Shown piece by piece: positions 38,898 to 48,523 of a stretch of 61,600 nucleotides of DNA (the first letter of the stretch is position 1; the number at the start of each line of letters is the position of its first letter). The stretch comes from Longimycelium tulufanense (GTDB taxonomy: Bacteria > Actinomycetota > Actinomycetes > Mycobacteriales > Pseudonocardiaceae). Below the pieces are notes generated by a model. The model saw only the letters and a list, made by a program, of their open reading frames with translations. It was not told the origin of the DNA and ran no database searches. The stretch lies in NCBI RefSeq assembly GCF_014645795.1, contig NZ_BMMK01000004.1, forward strand, positions 186,916-248,515. The letters are read 5' to 3'. The translations under genes were made by a program, and so were the position numbers.

Positions 38898-40370
38898 TCA
38901 GTCGTCGCGGCGTCGACGGCGGCGCGGTGAGTCGCCGCCACCCCCGTGCGCTGCCAGCAGCTCGGCAACCGACAGGCCCGAGGCGTGCGCTCCCGAGCCC
39001 TCCTCCGGCTCGGCCGGCTCCGCCTGGTCCTCCCAGTCCGGCCCCGACGACCAGTTCCCGTCCTCGTCGTCCCGCAGGTGTCGGCGTCCGCCACCGGGAC
39101 CGGGCAACTGGGTCCGGGCCTCGTTCGCGGTGTTGCGGTGCGGCTGCTCACTACCCGCCGGCCGGGCCGGCTCCCCGGGCTGGGGCACCATCTCGGTCCG
39201 CGGCTCGGCCATCGGCCGGCGAACCGCCGCACGCCCCGGCTCGGGCCCGTGCCCGCTCTCCGGGGGCATCTCCGGGTTCGCCTCGCCCGGCTCGCGCCGC
39301 TGCGCCGATCCGCGCGGTGGCCCGGGCTGCGGACGCTCCCCCGGGCGCGGGGGCTCGCCCCGGTTCGGGCCCCCGGGCCGGACGCTCACCGGCTCCCGCC
39401 GCGGGGCGTCGCGACGCGGCGCATCCTGCCGCGGCTGCTCCGCCGGGCCGGACCGCTCGGCCCGGATCACCTCGGTGCGCGCCGGTTCCGGCCGCAGCAC
39501 CTGGGTCCGCTGTTCGGGCTTTGCCTTGGCCTGCGGCTTGGGTACCGGCGATGCCGGGCCCTGCGGTGCCGGACCATGCGGCGGGCGTGGCGGTCCCGCG
39601 GGCTTGGGTGGCTCCCGCCGCATCGCGGTGGTCTGTGCCGCCCGCACCGGCTCCCGGCGCACCTGCTGTCGCTGCCGCTCCTGTTCCGGCCGCTTCGGCT
39701 CGGCGCCGCGCTGTTCCGGGCGCTTGGGCTCGGGCCGCTTGACCGGCTCGGTCCGGCGCGGGTGCCGGCCGTTGGGCACCAGCAGCTGGGTGACCTCCTC
39801 CGGGCTCACCTCCGCGGTCACGCCCTTGCCGGCCGTCAGCCCCCGTCGCTCGCTGGCCGGCACGATCCGGTCGTCGCCGACCGTGAGCACCCTGGACTGG
39901 TCCGACAGCGAGCGCATCCGGGTCGACTCCGCGCGCAGCGCGACCCGCTCCACCAGCACCTCGCCGCCGAGCAGGGCCTCCAGGTTCTCCCGCAACGTGC
40001 GCAGCTCGGCCCGCAGCGCGGCGAGGTCCTCGCGTGCCTCCTCCTCGACCTTGCGTCGGGTCTCGGACTCGATCTCCAGCTCGTACTCGCGGCGAGCGGC
40101 GACCTCGCGTTCCAGCTCGAGCTCGTACACCTCACGCAGCTCGGCCTCGTTCTCCACCCGCTCGGTCACCTCACGGCGATACCGTGCGGCGATGAACGCG
40201 GCGACCAGTCCGGACCACAACGCCGCGACCAGACCCAGCCGCAGCAGGCGCGCGTCGTCACTCAGGACTAGAACGGCCGTGGCGCCCACAGCCAGTACCA
40301 ACACGACCAGCCACACCAAACCGGCGCCACGGCCGCTGTGCTCAGGGGTCGTCGAGCCGGGGCCGCTCAT
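38898..40370 (-). CDS. Two-helix membrane protein with coiled coil and long Pro/Arg/Gln-rich tail (Rv3604c-like)
   Basis: A 490-aa protein. Two transmembrane helices lie at residues about 18-35 and 42-62 (LVWLVVLVLAVGATAVLVL; LGLVAALWSGLVAAFIAA). A charged coiled coil follows (residues about 65-140, ERVENEAELREVYELELERE), and then about 300 residues of disordered Pro/Arg/Glu/Gln sequence. The C-terminus carries a conserved short motif, GLSVAELLAAHG, before a run of arginines. It corresponds to Rv3604c, which is rich in Ala, Arg and Pro, and I recall the family as DUF6779. Function unknown; the layout suggests a scaffold at the membrane. It starts 36 nt downstream of the DUF3180 gene's coding end on the same strand. 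Confidence 0.8.
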   Translation of the reverse strand: MSGPGSTTPEHSGRGAGLVWLVVLVLAVGATAVLVLSDDARLLRLGLVAALWSGLVAAFIAARYRREVTERVENEAELREVYELELEREVAARREYELEIESETRRKVEEEAREDLAALRAELRTLRENLEALLGGEVLVERVALRAESTRMRSLSDQSRVLTVGDDRIVPASERRGLTAGKGVTAEVSPEEVTQLLVPNGRHPRRTEPVKRPEPKRPEQRGAEPKRPEQERQRQQVRREPVRAAQTTAMRREPPKPAGPPRPPHGPAPQGPASPVPKPQAKAKPEQRTQVLRPEPARTEVIRAERSGPAEQPRQDAPRRDAPRREPVSVRPGGPNRGEPPRPGERPQPGPPRGSAQRREPGEANPEMPPESGHGPEPGRAAVRRPMAEPRTEMVPQPGEPARPAGSEQPHRNTANEARTQLPGPGGGRRHLRDDEDGNWSSGPDWEDQAEPAEPEEGSGAHASGLSVAELLAAHGGGGDSPRRRRRRDD

Positions 40371-40406
40371 GGCCCCTACCGTACCTGGGGGTTATCGGTT
40401 CGAGAC

Positions 40407-40877
40407 CTAGTCGCGTCCGTTCGGGGACTCGGACTCGGCGCCGCCATCCGGTGTGCGGCAGCAGTACTCCAGCCACAAAGCCGCGCCGACCAGCAACAAT
40501 GCCGACACCCCACCGATGATCGCGGCGGTGGTGTCGCTCGCCGCGGCCGCGAGCTCGTCCCGTTGTGGGAGCACGTAGCCGAGCACACCGACCCAGACCC
40601 CGGTCATGATCGCGCCCAGCAGGGACGACGCCTTCGCCAGCGCCACCGCGCGGGCGGCCGTGAGCGGTTGCACCGGCCGCGTCCCCGGCTTCCGGTGGAT
40701 CCGGGCGCGCAACGCAAAACCGAGGACGGTCTCGACAACGGCGAGCACGAGCAAGGTGAACCCGGCGAGCGCCGGCAACGCCGGCAGCGAGCCGTAGGAC
40801 TGGCGTACCAGCAGGTGCACCACCATGCCCGCCACCAGCGCGACCCCCACGAGGTCCCGCACCCTGGTGAACCTCAC
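40407..40877 (-). CDS. DUF3180-family membrane protein (Rv3605c-like)
   Basis: A 156-aa protein with four hydrophobic helices: LVGVALVAGMVVHLLV, LPALAGFTLLVLAVVETVLGF, LLGAIMTGVWVGVLGYVL and AAIIGGVSALLLVGAALWLEY. The conserved loop VQPLTAARAVALAKASSLLGA lies between the second and third. The GTG at 40877 (VRFTRVRDLVG) is chosen by the family N-terminus. It follows folK in the folate cluster of most actinobacteria, but has no known function. The C-terminus ends in a short Cys pair (LEYCCRTP). Confidence 0.85.
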   Translation of the reverse strand: MRFTRVRDLVGVALVAGMVVHLLVRQSYGSLPALPALAGFTLLVLAVVETVLGFALRARIHRKPGTRPVQPLTAARAVALAKASSLLGAIMTGVWVGVLGYVLPQRDELAAAASDTTAAIIGGVSALLLVGAALWLEYCCRTPDGGAESESPNGRD

Positions 40878-41218
40878 ACGCGCCCCCGTCCGCGGACCTG
40901 CCCCGCCCGCCTTCCTGGAAAATCTCGCCGATCCCCAACCATGTTCCTCATCCTCGCCGACGTGGCGGGGCACGCTGCGCCGCCGTGCCGTTGTGTCACC
41001 GGTCGAGATCAGGAAGTGATGCCGGACGGGCGACCCCAGGGTCGGCGGCTCGGCGGCGAACAACGCCCCGTACGGATGGGCGCCTGGGCTGCACCGCCGG
41101 GCCAGGCGGAGCCCAACTCGAGTCGGCAGGGCTGGTTCGCCAGTCCTTTCGTAAACAGAATTTCCGCTGGGAGGAACCCGGTGACGCCCACATCAGTACC
41201 GCCGGGCACCCGCCGCGT
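40878..41218. other. Spacer between the DUF3180 gene and folK
   Basis: About 340 bp without a recognisable gene on either strand. In mycobacteria the two genes are close, so this gap is an insertion or a remnant. No strong hairpin or binding site is seen. Confidence 0.4.
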
Positions 41219-41710
41219 TCAGCGCACGCGAAGCGCGAGGTCGTCGCGGCGATGCACGCCCTCGGTGCTGACCTTCTCCAGCAACTCCGCGATCGGCCCG
41301 TGGCCGGGTAGAACGGCGTCCGGCTCGATGTCGTGCCACGGCACCAGCACGGTCGCGCGGTTCGGTGTGCCCGGATGCGGCAGCAGCAGGTCGGGGTGAT
41401 CCGAGGTGACACCGTCAACCGTCACGACATCCACATCGAGCGTGCGCGGCCCCCACCTGATGGTGCGCCGACGCTCCGCGGCCCGTTCCAGTTCCTGGGC
41501 CCGCTCCAGCCATCCCCATGCGTCAACGGCGTCGTCGAAGACGATGACCACCGCGTTGAGGAAGTCGTCCTGGTCCGTGACGCCCCAGGGCGCCGTCTCG
41601 TAGACCGCGGAGATCGCCACCACGGTGTCGCCCAGCCCGTCGACGGCGAGCTGGAGGTAGCCGAGCCGGTCACCGAGGTTCGAGCCGAGGGACAGCACCG
41701 CACGGGACAT
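41219..41710 (-). CDS. folK: 2-amino-4-hydroxy-6-hydroxymethyldihydropteridine pyrophosphokinase
   Basis: A 163-aa HPPK transferring pyrophosphate from ATP to 6-hydroxymethyl-7,8-dihydropterin. Features are LSLGSNLGDRLGYL, the pterin loop VYETAPWGVTDQDDFLNAVV, RWGPRTLDVDVVTVDG with the two metal Asp, and LPHPGTPNRATVLVPW. The length is normal. It lies 53 bp downstream of folB. Order folE-folP-folB-folK equals the mycobacterial operon and covers most steps from GTP to dihydropteroate. Confidence 0.96.
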   Translation of the reverse strand: MSRAVLSLGSNLGDRLGYLQLAVDGLGDTVVAISAVYETAPWGVTDQDDFLNAVVIVFDDAVDAWGWLERAQELERAAERRRTIRWGPRTLDVDVVTVDGVTSDHPDLLLPHPGTPNRATVLVPWHDIEPDAVLPGHGPIAELLEKVSTEGVHRRDDLALRVR

Positions 41711-41763
41711 ACCCCAATAGTTGCACCGGCAAGCTGATCGGGTCGGCCGGGCGCCCTGTGACG

Positions 41764-42159
41764 TCAGTCCCGGGCCGCGGCGCCGCGACCGCGCCCCCCG
41801 CGCCGCGACTTGCGGATCGTGACCGCGACGTCGGCGAAGTCGAGCGGGATCGGGGCCGACGGCTTGTGGATGGTGACCTCGACGGCGTGCACCCGGCCGT
41901 CGGTCATCACCTCCTCGGCCACCCGGCCGGCGACCGTCTCGAGAAGGTCGCACGGCTCCCCGCCCACGATCGCGGCGGCACGCTCGGCCAGCTCTCCGTA
42001 GTGCAGCGTCTGCGTGAGGTCGTCGGTGGCCGCCGCCTTGTCCAGGTCGATCCAGACCACGATGTCGACGACGAAGTCCTGGCCGTCCCGCCTCTCGTGC
42101 TCGAACACCCCGTGGTGCCCGCGCACCCGCAGCCCGGTGAGCGTGATCCGGTCGGTCAT
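41764..42159 (-). CDS. folB: Dihydroneopterin aldolase
   Basis: A 131-aa enzyme converting dihydroneopterin to 6-hydroxymethyl-dihydropterin and glycolaldehyde. The tunnelling-fold start [23 protein letters not shown] contains the conserved GxHGV-type loop, with the catalytic region [11 protein letters not shown] and the pterin-anchoring Glu in [14 protein letters not shown]. The C-terminal strand [21 protein letters not shown] is typical. The ATG at 42159 overlaps the folP stop by 4 nt. A basic tail ([11 protein letters not shown]) extends the C-terminus. Confidence 0.96.
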   Translation of the reverse strand: MTDRITLTGLRVRGHHGVFEHERRDGQDFVVDIVVWIDLDKAAATDDLTQTLHYGELAERAAAIVGGEPCDLLETVAGRVAEEVMTDGRVHAVEVTIHKPSAPIPLDFADVAVTIRKSRRGGRGRGAAARD

Positions 42160-42998
42160 GTCGTCAGCCGCCCTCCCCACGCGTGCGCCACGGCCACCGC
42201 GTCCAGCGACGCACCCACGTCGTGCACCCGCACACCCCAGGCTCCGGCCGCCGCGGCGAGCGCCGACACCGCCGCCGTCGCGATCTCCCGGCCGTCCGGC
42301 GGGCGCGGCTTTCCGTCGCTACCGGCCAGCAGCGAGCCGAGGAACCGCTTACGAGAAGCACCGACCAGCACCGGGAAACCCATCCCCGCGAACACGTCGA
42401 GCCGATGCAGGAGCCGCCAGTTGTGCTCGGCGGTCTTGGCGAAGCCGAGCCCCGGGTCCAGCACGATCGCCTCGGGCGCGACCCCGGACGCCAGCGCCGT
42501 GTCCACCCGGGCGCGCAGCTCGTCGCGCACCTCGGTGACGACGTCGGTGTAGCGGGCGAGCTGGTCCATCTCCCGGCTGTGCCCGCGCCAGTGCATGAGG
42601 ATCCACGGCACGCCGGCCTCGGCCACCACGCGCGCCATCCGCTCGTCGGCCAGGCCACCCGAGACGTCGTTGACCACGGTCGCACCCGCGGCCAGCGCGG
42701 CCTCGGCGACCTCGGCACGCATCGTGTCTACGCTGACCGGCACGCCCTCGGTCACCAACTCGCGGATCACCGGCGCCACCCGGGAGATCTCCACCTGGGC
42801 CGCGACCCGCTCCGCGCCCGGCCGGGTGGACTCCCCGCCGACATCGACGAGATCGGCGCCGCGGCGGTGCATCTCCGCGCCGTGCCGCACGGCGTCCTCA
42901 CGCACCAGGTAGCGACCGCCATCCGAGAACGAGTCGGGGGTGACGTTCACGACCCCCATCACCACGCAACGGCCCGGCCGGGGCAACAACGGATGCAC
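42156..42998 (-). CDS. folP: Dihydropteroate synthase
   Basis: A 280-aa TIM-barrel enzyme joining the pterin pyrophosphate with p-aminobenzoate; the sulfonamide target. Signatures are [15 protein letters not shown] (loop 1), [12 protein letters not shown] (loop 2), [27 protein letters not shown] and the C-terminal VRVHDVG. It starts 3 bp after the folE coding end and its stop overlaps the folB start, so translation is coupled. The mature order fits an operon beginning with ftsH or folE. Confidence 0.97.
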   Translation of the reverse strand: MHPLLPRPGRCVVMGVVNVTPDSFSDGGRYLVREDAVRHGAEMHRRGADLVDVGGESTRPGAERVAAQVEISRVAPVIRELVTEGVPVSVDTMRAEVAEAALAAGATVVNDVSGGLADERMARVVAEAGVPWILMHWRGHSREMDQLARYTDVVTEVRDELRARVDTALASGVAPEAIVLDPGLGFAKTAEHNWRLLHRLDVFAGMGFPVLVGASRKRFLGSLLAGSDGKPRPPDGREIATAAVSALAAAAGAWGVRVHDVGASLDAVAVAHAWGGRLTT

Positions 42999-43001
42999 TT
43001 A

Positions 43002-44600
43002 TCACCGCCGCCTGATCAGTTCGAGAGCTTCCGCGCGGGTCGTCGGGGAGGAACGCATCAAGCCGCGGACCGCGGAGGTGACCGTGCGGGAGCCGGCCTT
43101 GCGGACGCCGCGCATTCCCATGCACAGATGCTCGGCCTCCACGACGACGATGACACCGCGCGGGTCGAGCTTGCGGACCAGGGCGTCGGCGATCTGCGAG
43201 GTCAGCCGCTCCTGCACCTGCGGCCGCTTGGCATAGAGGTCCACCAGCCTGGCCAGTTTGGAAAGCCCGGTCACCCGACCGTGCTCATTCGGAATATACC
43301 CAATATGCGCAACACCATGAAATGGCAACAAATGATGTTCACAATTGTGCGTCAGATGTCCAGCAATTAGAAATGTTGGATGCGGCTCACATTTAAAACT
43401 GTAAACCGTACAGGGTTCTGCACCCACCGCCTCGATTGGGCATACAGACCGCACACGTACCCATTCGGACTCGATCAGGTCTGTACGGTGCGACTCCTGC
43501 GGGAACCCGTGCCGACGGAACCAACTGTCGGCGACGTAGAGGTGTGATGCGGTGTCGGTCCGCGGCGAGAACCGGGTGCCCACGATCTGGGCCAGCTCCT
43601 CGAGGAAAGGAACATTGGCGCTGACCAGAGTGCTGCCGTCCGCAGTCCTGGAACGGCACCCGTCCCCGTCGACGTAGCCATCCAGGAAGCCCGTGAAGAT
43701 GGCGATGTTGTTGAGCACGACGCGGGGGAAGCGCTGCCGCGTGTGGTGGGCGTCGCCACCCACGTATTGCCGCATCAGGTCCGCCAGGTACGAGGACACG
43801 ACCCGAACCCGGTAGTCCGGAGTCGATCGCTTCGTATAGCCGGAGGAGTGCTCCACGTACTCGATCTGTGCGTCGGCTCCGAACGCCTGCCAGACGGATT
43901 CAGCGAACTTCTTCGCGAAGAGGTGGTCGTTCACCACCAACGAGATGTAGCGGTCCCCCACCGTGCCGTAGGAGCACATCGCTCCGATGAAGTACCCGTA
44001 GTAGTAGCCGGTGGACCGCGGTCGCCACCGGTCACGACAGAGCTTCCTCGGGTGTGTCCATTCGATGAAGGTGTCCTCGACGTCCTTGGCCTCCATCCAC
44101 CCTTCGGGGGTGGCCAACGGGTGGTCCGGCGTGACGACGAAACTCCCGTGTTCCGTGGTCACCTCGACCAGCTCACGAGTCTCGCGAGAGCTGATCCGAA
44201 CCACCTCGGTCTCCTCGACCCGGCCCTCGACGAGGGTCCAGAGCCGGTCACCGACCACAACCTCCCGGGCCTGCTTGGCACCGCCGACGACGTTCACCGT
44301 CTGCTCGCTGGGCACGCAGGTCGAATACATCGGAATTTCGGTGACCAACACCAATTCTTCGTGGCTTTCGTCGAAAGTCCGGTTGAGAACGGTGTCGGGG
44401 TCGGTGTAGAGACCGGCGAACAGTTCGCGGTAGGCGCGCGCGACCCGGGCCGGGGTGTCGCGCAGGCCCTCGCGGTCGGGGTCCTCGCCGCAGGCCAGCA
44501 GCAGTTCCCGCACCGCGGCCTCGGCACGCGCCTGGTCAAACGCCTGCCGGCGGCGCTGGTGAGCGCCGCCGGCAGGACCGTTCGCCATGGTGTTGCTCAA
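43002..44600 (-). CDS. folE: GTP cyclohydrolase I interrupted by an in-frame intein
   Basis: First enzyme of folate synthesis (GTP to dihydroneopterin triphosphate). The 532-aa precursor consists of a 94-aa N-extein (ending TEIPMYST), an intein (residues 95-419) and a 113-aa C-extein starting [13 protein letters not shown]. Splicing would give 207 aa, the normal FolE size. Zinc ligands of FolE correspond to Cys420 and His423 (CEHH) and Cys493 (EHLCMGM), so the +1 splicing nucleophile is itself the zinc Cys. The TTG start at 44600 is chosen because GGAGG lies 5 nt upstream; the ATG at 44588 is too far from it. It sits 30 nt after ftsH and 3 nt before folP. Confidence 0.96.
   Translation of the reverse strand: MSNTMANGPAGGAHQRRRQAFDQARAEAAVRELLLACGEDPDREGLRDTPARVARAYRELFAGLYTDPDTVLNRTFDESHEELVLVTEIPMYSTCVPSEQTVNVVGGAKQAREVVVGDRLWTLVEGRVEETEVVRISSRETRELVEVTTEHGSFVVTPDHPLATPEGWMEAKDVEDTFIEWTHPRKLCRDRWRPRSTGYYYGYFIGAMCSYGTVGDRYISLVVNDHLFAKKFAESVWQAFGADAQIEYVEHSSGYTKRSTPDYRVRVVSSYLADLMRQYVGGDAHHTRQRFPRVVLNNIAIFTGFLDGYVDGDGCRSRTADGSTLVSANVPFLEELAQIVGTRFSPRTDTASHLYVADSWFRRHGFPQESHRTDLIESEWVRVRSVCPIEAVGAEPCTVYSFKCEPHPTFLIAGHLTHNCEHHLLPFHGVAHIGYIPNEHGRVTGLSKLARLVDLYAKRPQVQERLTSQIADALVRKLDPRGVIVVVEAEHLCMGMRGVRKAGSRTVTSAVRGLMRSSPTTRAEALELIRRR
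43344..44318 (-). mobile_element. Intein with LAGLIDADG-type endonuclease domain in folE
   Basis: A 325-residue intein. Block A begins at Cys95 ([20 protein letters not shown]). Block B is [16 protein letters not shown], with T157 and H160. The endonuclease motifs are FIGAMCSYG (residues 204-212; the catalytic acidic residue is replaced by Tyr) and LDGYVDGDG (306-314; Asp313 intact). Blocks F/G are [18 protein letters not shown] then HLTHN, with the penultimate His418 and terminal Asn419, followed by Cys420 of the host. All class 1 splicing residues are present, so splicing should work. The loss of one catalytic Asp suggests that homing is weakened or dead. Confidence 0.95.
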
Positions 44601-44630
44601 TGCTGCCTCCGCAGGTACGGACAGCCGGGC

Positions 44631-47078
44631 TCAGCGGCCACCGTCCCACGACTCGGTGTCGATGCGTCGGGTGGGGTCGGCCTCCGGCTGCGGGTTCGGC
44701 CGCTGCTGTTGCTGCTGCGGCTGCTCGCCCCGCTGCTGGTCCTGCCCGGAGGGCACCGGGTTCCATCCCTCGTTCCACGACTTCGGCGGCCACTCACCGC
44801 CGCCCGACGGGGAGGTCGCCGGCGTCCACCCGGGCGGCGCACCGTAGTAGGGCGGGCCGGGCGGGCTCGGCTGGTTCCCGGTCGGGTACGGCGCCGGCTG
44901 GCCTCCACCGGGGTGGGGCGCCGGCTGGTTGCCCGGGGGATACGGCGCGGGCTGGTTCCCGTCGCCGCCGTAGGGCCCGTCCGGCGACGGTGCCGGTGCG
45001 CCCGCCGGGGACGGCAGGTGCGGGTTGGTGCCGTTGGGCCCCGCCGGGGCGGGCGCGGGTGCGCTGGCCTGCGGCGAGGGCAGCTCGTGGCCACCCGGGG
45101 GCGCGCCGACCGGGCTCGGCTCCGGCTCCTCCTCGAGCACCGGCGGCCACGGCTCGCCGCGCTCGGCGGCCAGCTCGGCCGGTGTCTTGATGGGCGGCTG
45201 GTCCGACGGCGTGCGACCACCGAAGTCGTTGAACAACGTGATCCGCGGCCGCTTCTCCACGTCGGAGAACAGGCGCTCGAGGTCCCTGCGCTGCAGGGTC
45301 TCCTTCTCGATCAGCTCGAAGGTGAGCGCGTCGAGCTGGGTCCGGTAGGTGTTGAGGATCTCCCACGCCTCGGTGTGCGCGGCCTCGATGAGCTTGCGCA
45401 CCTCCTCGTCGATCTCGTGGGCGACCTCCAGCGAGTAGTTCGGCGCGTGCGCCATGGCGCGGCCGAGGAACGGCTCGCCCTCCTGCTCGCCGTACTTCAC
45501 CGCACCCAGCCGGGCGCTCATGCCGTACTCGGTCACCATCGCGCGGGCGATCTTGGTGGCCTGCTCGATGTCGGAGGACGCGCCGGTGGTCGGCTCGTGG
45601 AAGACCAGCTCCTCGGCGGCGCGCCCGCCGAGGGCGAACACCAACCGCGCGATCATCTCCGAGCGGGTCATCAGCTGCTTGTCGTCCTCGGGGACGACGA
45701 GCGCGTGCCCGCCGGTGCGGCCGCGGGGCAGGATCGTGACCTTGTAGACCGGCTCTACGTCGGGCATCGCCCAGGCGGCCAGCGCGTGGCCGGCCTCGTG
45801 GTAGGCGGTGATCTTCTTCTCGTGCTCGGAGATCACCCGGCTCTTGCGGGCCGGGCCGCCGATCACGCGGTCGACCGACTCCTCCAGCGCGGCGGCGGTG
45901 ATGAGCTGCCCGTTCTGCCGGGCGGTCAGCAGCGCGGCCTCGTTGATGACGTTGGCCAGGTCGGCGCCGGACATGCCGACGGTGCGCTTGGCCAGCGAGT
46001 CCAGGTCGACGTCGCCGCCCAGCGGCTTGCCCTTGCTGTGCACCTGCAGGATCGCCTTGCGGCCGCGCAGGTCGGGGGCGGCCACCGGGATCTGCCGGTC
46101 GAAGCGACCGGGACGCAGCAGCGCCGGGTCGAGGATGTCGGGCCGGTTGGTGGCGGCGATGAGGATGATGCCGCCACGGGAGTCGAAGCCGTCCATCTCC
46201 ACGAGCAGCTGGTTCAGCGTCTGCTCGCGCTCGTCGTGGCCGCCGCCGAGGCCGGCGCCGCGGTGCCGGCCCACGGCGTCGATCTCGTCGACGAAGACGA
46301 TGCAGGGCGCGTTCTGCTTGGCCTGCTCGAACAGGTCGCGCACCCGGGAGGCACCGACACCGACGAACATCTCGACGAAGTCGGAGCCGGAGATCGAGTA
46401 GAAGGGCACGCCGGCCTCGCCGGCCACCGCGCGCGCCAGCAGCGTCTTACCGGTGCCGGGCGGGCCGTACAGCAGCACGCCCTTGGGGATCTTGGCGCCC
46501 AGTGCCTGGTAACGGCCCGGGTTGGACAGGAAGTCCTTGATCTCGTAGAGCTCCTCGACCGCCTCCTCGGCACCGGCGACGTCGGTGAAGGTGGTCTTGG
46601 GCATGTCCTTGGTGAGCTGTTTCGCCTTGGACTTGCCGAAGTTGAGTACCCGGTTCCCGCCGCCCTGGACGTTGTTCATCATCCACATGAGCAGCAGCAG
46701 GAGCAGGCCGAGCGGGATCAGGTAGATCAGGATCTGGAAGATCAGGGATTCCTGGGTGACCTTGGTGTTCCAGCCCTTGTCCATGTTCTTGGCGTTGTTC
46801 AGGGACTGGAAGACCTGGTCGGTGGCGCCGGCCGGGTACTGGGTGATGAGCAGGTCGCTGCCGTCGACCGGTTTGTTCAGGGTGAGCCGGAGCCGCTGCT
46901 CCTTGTCCTCGAGGGTCGCCTCCTTGACATTGCCGTCCACCAGCTGCGTGAGTGCCGTCGACGTCGACACCTGCTTGTAGCCGCGGGTGTCGTCGAACAG
47001 GTAGCTGAACGACATGTAGAGGAGCAACACCGCGAGAATCCAGATCAGCGGGTTGCGGAGCAGGCGCTTGCGGTCCAT
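44631..47078 (-). CDS. ftsH: ATP-dependent zinc metalloprotease FtsH
   Basis: An 815-aa membrane-anchored AAA protease for quality control of membrane proteins. Two N-terminal helices (residues about 10-25 and 112-132) flank an extracytoplasmic domain. The AAA core has Walker [14 protein letters not shown] (about residue 205) and the SRH arginines in [20 protein letters not shown]. The protease site is [10 protein letters not shown] (about residue 420) with the third zinc ligand in the later helix. From about residue 650 a 160-residue Pro/Gly/Gln-rich tail follows, as in other actinobacteria. In this neighbourhood it heads the folE-folP-folB-folK run (30 bp to folE). Confidence 0.96.
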   Translation of the reverse strand: MDRKRLLRNPLIWILAVLLLYMSFSYLFDDTRGYKQVSTSTALTQLVDGNVKEATLEDKEQRLRLTLNKPVDGSDLLITQYPAGATDQVFQSLNNAKNMDKGWNTKVTQESLIFQILIYLIPLGLLLLLLMWMMNNVQGGGNRVLNFGKSKAKQLTKDMPKTTFTDVAGAEEAVEELYEIKDFLSNPGRYQALGAKIPKGVLLYGPPGTGKTLLARAVAGEAGVPFYSISGSDFVEMFVGVGASRVRDLFEQAKQNAPCIVFVDEIDAVGRHRGAGLGGGHDEREQTLNQLLVEMDGFDSRGGIILIAATNRPDILDPALLRPGRFDRQIPVAAPDLRGRKAILQVHSKGKPLGGDVDLDSLAKRTVGMSGADLANVINEAALLTARQNGQLITAAALEESVDRVIGGPARKSRVISEHEKKITAYHEAGHALAAWAMPDVEPVYKVTILPRGRTGGHALVVPEDDKQLMTRSEMIARLVFALGGRAAEELVFHEPTTGASSDIEQATKIARAMVTEYGMSARLGAVKYGEQEGEPFLGRAMAHAPNYSLEVAHEIDEEVRKLIEAAHTEAWEILNTYRTQLDALTFELIEKETLQRRDLERLFSDVEKRPRITLFNDFGGRTPSDQPPIKTPAELAAERGEPWPPVLEEEPEPSPVGAPPGGHELPSPQASAPAPAPAGPNGTNPHLPSPAGAPAPSPDGPYGGDGNQPAPYPPGNQPAPHPGGGQPAPYPTGNQPSPPGPPYYGAPPGWTPATSPSGGGEWPPKSWNEGWNPVPSGQDQQRGEQPQQQQQRPNPQPEADPTRRIDTESWDGGR

Positions 47079-47919
47079 CCAACTGCGGCCGACTGGCGGC
47101 CTCGACCCTCCCTGACTTGCATGTCGGGCGACGGGGCTCCGCCCCCTTCACGGGCGGTGGCTCTCCGATTCGACCAGCGTACCGCCCGGGACGCGGTCCG
47201 TTGACCGCTCCAGCGGCTTCCGGCGCGGGAGCGGGTACGGACCCGTTCCCTCACCGCAACGGGTGTGATGGTGCCAGTGTTCCCGGAGTGAGCGGTGGCG
47301 TGGGTTCGTCCGGCGGTGGGTCACCGTTCCACCACCGGGTGTGAGCACTCACGCGGACAGCTGGGTGATTTGGATCACTGACCCGTGCCGCGGCGGGGTG
47401 ATGAGCCTCATCGCCGACCGAGTGACACCGAGCCTCGCCAGTCCTACTTTCACCCGGTGACCGGGCGGCCTGTCAAGACCTCACCTCGGCCGAGGTTCGC
47501 CTCGATCAGTTCGACAGCAGGGCCGGGGTCGCCGACCGCGCCGCAGATCCGCGCCCAGCCCGGCGGCTTCCTCCCGAGCGCGGTCAGCGCTACGGACGAA
47601 GCGCCCGTCGGCCTCTGCCGGCGGCGTGATCGGACCGGGCGGGTTCGCGGCGGCCGACGGTGGCGGACATCTGCCGAGTAGCGACGCCGGCCGTCCCCGC
47701 TCGCGATCTGACTCGCCGTGGCGCCGACCGCAGCGGGTGCTCGACGCACCGCCGCCCACCATCAGGGCGCTGCCACTGACCCAACGTCGAACCAAGATCA
47801 ACCAGTCGCCGATGATGTACGGAAACACCGACGCTCCCAGCCTGTCTGATCGCTCGGTGAGCGGCACTGCCCTCAGGGCGCGGGGCGCGGGCCAGCGCAT
47901 GCCGCCCGCTACCACCGGA
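47079..47919. other. ftsH-hpt spacer with a possible gene remnant
   Basis: About 840 bp containing the ftsH promoter region (near 47079-47340). On the minus strand, two frames read one after the other with good codon bias: FVRSADRAREEAAGLGADL, then CGAVGDPGPAVELIEANLGR, ending at the TGA at 47450. They suggest a decayed gene with one frameshift. I do not recognise the protein. In M. tuberculosis this interval holds the Rv3611-Rv3623 genes, which are absent here. Confidence 0.35.
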
Positions 47920-48471
47920 TCAGGAGTAGACCCTGGGATCCAGGGTGCCGATGTAGGGCAGGTCGCGGTACCGCTCGGCGTAGTCCAGGCCGTAGCCGAC
48001 GACGAAGTCGTTCGGGATGTCGAAGCCCACGTACTTCACCGGCACGTCGACCCGCACTGCGTCCGGCTTGCGCAGCAGCGTGCACACCTCCAGCGAGGCG
48101 GGCCGGCGGGAGGCGAGGTTCTTCAACAGCCAGGACAGGGTGAGCCCGGAGTCGATGATGTCCTCGACGATCAGTACGTCGCGGCCGGCGATGTCGCGGT
48201 CGAGGTCCTTGAGGATGCGCACCACGCCCGAGGAGGAGGTGGCCGAGCCGTAGGAGCTGACCGCCATGAACTCCAGCTGGGTGGGCAGCGGCAGCGCCCT
48301 GGCGAAGTCGGTCATGAACATCACGGCGCCCTTGAGGACGCCCACCAGCAGCAGGTCCGAGCTGCGTTCGCCGGCCGGGTAGTCGGCGGCCACCTGCTGG
48401 GCGAGCTCGTCGACCTTGTCCCTGATCTGCTGCTCGCTGATGAGCACGGAGGCGATGTCGCCCTCGTACAC
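47920..48471 (-). CDS. hpt: Hypoxanthine phosphoribosyltransferase
   Basis: A 183-aa purine salvage enzyme (hypoxanthine or guanine plus PRPP). The PRPP motif is [18 protein letters not shown], with the flexible loop near [15 protein letters not shown] and the purine-binding region [19 protein letters not shown]. The GTG at 48471 ([15 protein letters not shown]) fits the family N-terminus and follows a purine-rich AGGGGA. It lies 52 bp downstream of tilS; the tilS-hpt(-ftsH) order is widely conserved in bacteria, although here ftsH is separated by an 840-bp gap. Confidence 0.96.
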   Translation of the reverse strand: MYEGDIASVLISEQQIRDKVDELAQQVAADYPAGERSSDLLLVGVLKGAVMFMTDFARALPLPTQLEFMAVSSYGSATSSSGVVRILKDLDRDIAGRDVLIVEDIIDSGLTLSWLLKNLASRRPASLEVCTLLRKPDAVRVDVPVKYVGFDIPNDFVVGYGLDYAERYRDLPYIGTLDPRVYS

Positions 48472-48523
48472 GGCGGGGCTTCCCCTCTCTCCTGGTCTGG
48501 CGCTCCAGGCGGCCCCGCCTGGC

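Noticed and set aside
43743-47204. A plus-strand open frame of more than 1100 codons across folE and ftsH
   Set aside because: It is the complement of FtsH and FolE codons in a GC-rich genome and shows no domain.
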